Source: Prevotella sp.
Lineage (GTDB): Bacteria > Bacteroidota > Bacteroidia > Bacteroidales > Bacteroidaceae
Length of the DNA: 39,942 bases
NCBI GenBank assembly: GCA_017619275.1
Contig: JAFZSR010000041.1
Location: 1-39,942, forward strand
Reading direction: 5' to 3'
The notes under the pieces were generated by a model that was not told the origin of the DNA, made no database searches, and saw nothing but the letters and a program-made list of their open reading frames with translations. Positions 38,334 to 39,942 of the stretch are shown in pieces (within the stretch, counting starts at the first letter, position 1; every line of letters starts with the position of its first letter). A program made the translations under genes and the position numbers.

Positions 38334-39452
38334 TTACTCCCCAAAGATTTCGGCCAGCTTCTTCTGCAGGCCCTCGCCGCGCAAGTCGCGATCCACGATG
38401 ACGCCCTCGGGATTGATGAGCAGACTGGCGGGGATGGCGTTGATGCCATAGATGGTGGTGGTGGCGTTCTTCCAGCCCTTCAGGTCGGAGAGCTGCACCC
38501 ACGTCATGCCCAGGTCGGCAATAGCCTTCACCCAAGCATCCTTGTCCTGGTCGTACGACACGCCCACGATGTCGAAGCCCTTGTCGTGATACTTCTTGTA
38601 GGCTTCCACCACGTTGGGCATCTCGCCACGGCAGGGTCCGCACCACGAAGCCCAGAAGTCGACCATCACCCACGTGCCCTTGCCGGCATACTCGCTCAGC
38701 TTGTGGGTCTTGCCGTCGACATCCTGCTGCTCGAAGTCGGTGAACTTCTGTCCGATGATTTTCTGCTTAGCTTCCTCGGCCTCTTTCTGTTGGGCCTTGT
38801 AGTCGTCAAACTGCTTCTTCAGCTTTTGGGCGATGGGATGCTGCATGTAGACGTTCTTCTCGTCGAGGGCATCCTCAAGGGCATCCTCGTCGAGGAACTG
38901 TGAGATGGTGCCAAGGAAGGCGGCGGGGATGATGTTGTCGCGGTTGTCGTTGAGCACCTTCTTATAGACGACAGCAATGTTGTCGTAAGCCTGCATGGCG
39001 CGGTCTTCGAACTCCTTTTGGCGGGCCTCCTGCTCCTCTTCAGAGAGGGTCTGGAACTCCTCGCTCAGTTTCGTGATGGCATTGTAGGCGTCGCCAGTGG
39101 CCTGGTCGCAGTCGGTGAGGCGCTGGTTCAGGTCGGAACCTTTCAGCGTGTTGTTGTCGAGGTTGATTTCAACGGGCGTGCCGTCGTTGAAAAAGAGCAC
39201 CTGCCACTGGCTACCCTCCCTCTGCACAGCCAGCAGAGCGTCTTTGTCTTGCTCGCCGTTGAATTCAAACTTGCCATCGCTGGCCTTGATGCTGTCGATG
39301 CACTCTTCGGTGAGCTTGTCGATGAGATAGACCATCTCGTCGGCGGGAATGGTACCGCTCACGGCAAACTTCGCTTTCTTTTGGTTGGCATTCGTACAGG
39401 CGCCGCAGATAATCAGGATGGCGGCAAACATCCACAAGGAAATCTTCTTCAT
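38334..39452 (-). CDS. TlpA-like thiol-disulfide oxidoreductase lipoprotein
   Basis: 372 residues with a lipobox ending at Cys19 (IICGAC). A DUF4369-like beta-rich domain (about 25-110) is followed by a helical, Glu/Gln-rich connector (about 110-230). The thioredoxin fold lies at about 234-372, with WCGPC at 270-274 and the cis-Pro in AIPASLLI. This layout is common in Bacteroidota, where such lipoproteins keep periplasmic cysteines reduced or help cytochrome c maturation. The two c-type hemes of the DUF1111 protein in this window would need such chemistry, but no direct link is shown. Confidence 0.93.
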   Translation of the reverse strand: MKKISLWMFAAILIICGACTNANQKKAKFAVSGTIPADEMVYLIDKLTEECIDSIKASDGKFEFNGEQDKDALLAVQREGSQWQVLFFNDGTPVEINLDNNTLKGSDLNQRLTDCDQATGDAYNAITKLSEEFQTLSEEEQEARQKEFEDRAMQAYDNIAVVYKKVLNDNRDNIIPAAFLGTISQFLDEDALEDALDEKNVYMQHPIAQKLKKQFDDYKAQQKEAEEAKQKIIGQKFTDFEQQDVDGKTHKLSEYAGKGTWVMVDFWASWCGPCRGEMPNVVEAYKKYHDKGFDIVGVSYDQDKDAWVKAIADLGMTWVQLSDLKGWKNATTTIYGINAIPASLLINPEGVIVDRDLRGEGLQKKLAEIFGE

Positions 39453-39543
39453 TTTGCAGTTTTATTATGATAAAAGGATTGTTTTCAACCTGTCGAAGGG
39501 GGAGTCTTAGGAGCGTCAAAACTCCTTTCGCTTGATTTGGGAA

Positions 39544-39551
39544 CAAAGGTA
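39544..39551 (-). promoter_or_regulatory. -7 box of the TlpA-like gene promoter
   Basis: TACCTTTG on the minus strand, giving a leader of about 85 bases to the ATG at 39452. ATTG lies 18 bases upstream. Confidence 0.6.
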
Positions 39552-39585
39552 CGAAGAATTTTTGGAATACAATGCAGAAAAGCAT

Positions 39586-39942
39586 GAAAAAAATTCGATC
39601 TGTACGGTTGGAATGGCATCGTGAATGAAAACAGAAAATACAGCTTGATCTTTCGAAACGAATTTTCCTAATTGCCTATAATTTTGCTCACGAAGTCAAG
39701 TTTCGCAGGTACTTTGCGCAGCCCCGACTCGGGTCTCAAACCCACCGTCGTGAAACGCGACGGTGGGTTTGATCTCCAGACACAGATATGCGACTTTGTG
39801 ACATGTGACTTTGTGACATTAAGGAGGTTGAATATGGGGGGAGGAAAAAGAGGGTATTATAATTTATGTATTATTAATAATAATTATATATTATTTATAT
39901 ATAGTTATATCGCAGGGAGGGGCGCACACATATCGGAGGTGC
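39586..39942. other. Right-edge region: promoter, hairpin and AT-rich tract
   Basis: No secure gene. A perfect plus-strand -7 box TAATTTTG is at 39679-39686. CAAACCCACCGTCG (39737-39750) pairs with its 14-base complement at 39758-39771 over a 7-base loop. GACTTTGTGACAT occurs twice (39792 and 39807). AAGGAGG at 39821 stands 6 bases before an ATG (39834) that stays open to the edge, but the frame crosses an A/T-only stretch (about 39858-39910) and codes low-complexity Ile/Asn/Tyr, so I do not call it a gene. Confidence 0.5.

Noticed and set aside
37120-38673. 517-residue minus-strand frame
   Set aside because: It spans two real genes and their shared terminator, in the wrong frame for both.
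39834-39942. Possible gene start at the right edge
   Set aside because: Despite the AAGGAGG, the frame runs through A/T-only low-complexity DNA and yields an unlikely protein; the end is not visible.

Overview
The window looks like chromosomal DNA from a Prevotella-like member of the Bacteroidales. The evidence is repeated promoters of the Bacteroidota type (TTTG, about 20 bases, TAnnTTTG), a general lack of Shine-Dalgarno sequences, many lipoproteins, Bacteroidota-restricted families (DUF4301, DUF4923, DUF6249-like) and secreted proteins that end in a short glycine-rich tail typical of Prevotella. The genus is inferred from family resemblance; no marker gene settles it.

Left third (1-14.2 kb, all minus strand). 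A secreted MG2-type protein is cut by the window edge. It is followed by a 1398-residue surface protein that appears to be a mosaic, an alpha/beta hydrolase and a small lipoprotein. Next come a GH30 glycosidase, a YiiX-like cysteine amidohydrolase and a two-catalytic-domain GH43 enzyme, then a DUF4301 protein. With the divergent GH10 xylanase at 15-17.6 kb, these glycosidases form a small xylan/arabinoxylan degradation neighbourhood without SusC/SusD in view.

Middle (14.3-27.2 kb). rpsO and the xylanase are divergent. After an 830-base intergenic stretch packed with repeats come asd (aspartate-semialdehyde dehydrogenase) and a convergent acetyl/succinyl-CoA transferase with an upstream lipoprotein. 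A three-gene minus-strand operon follows: outer-membrane barrel, imelysin-family lipoprotein and di-heme (DUF1111) lipoprotein, probably concerned with iron or another metal at the cell surface. A DUF4923 lipoprotein precedes the RNA region.

RNA and envelope block (27.2-29.6 kb, plus strand). A strong promoter drives tRNA-Glu(UUC). Behind it lies about 95 bases of highly self-complementary sequence ending in an intrinsic terminator, just before rpsT. Then come an MlaF-like lipid-transport ATPase and lptB.

Right part (29.7-39.9 kb). It holds a BASS-family symporter, xpt, a DUF3037/HipA-like kinase pair, a class A acid phosphatase, a small outer-membrane protein, an ECF sigma operon (DUF6249-like, sigma factor, membrane protein overlapping by ATGA), a divergent two-gene secreted-protein operon and a TlpA-like lipoprotein. 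The last 350 bases carry a promoter, a 14-bp hairpin and an AT-rich tract.

The most unusual large-scale feature is the intergenic DNA. At least four families of long inverted repeats, several of them dispersed and present two to four times, sit next to gene ends and probably serve as terminators or are remnants of small palindromic elements.
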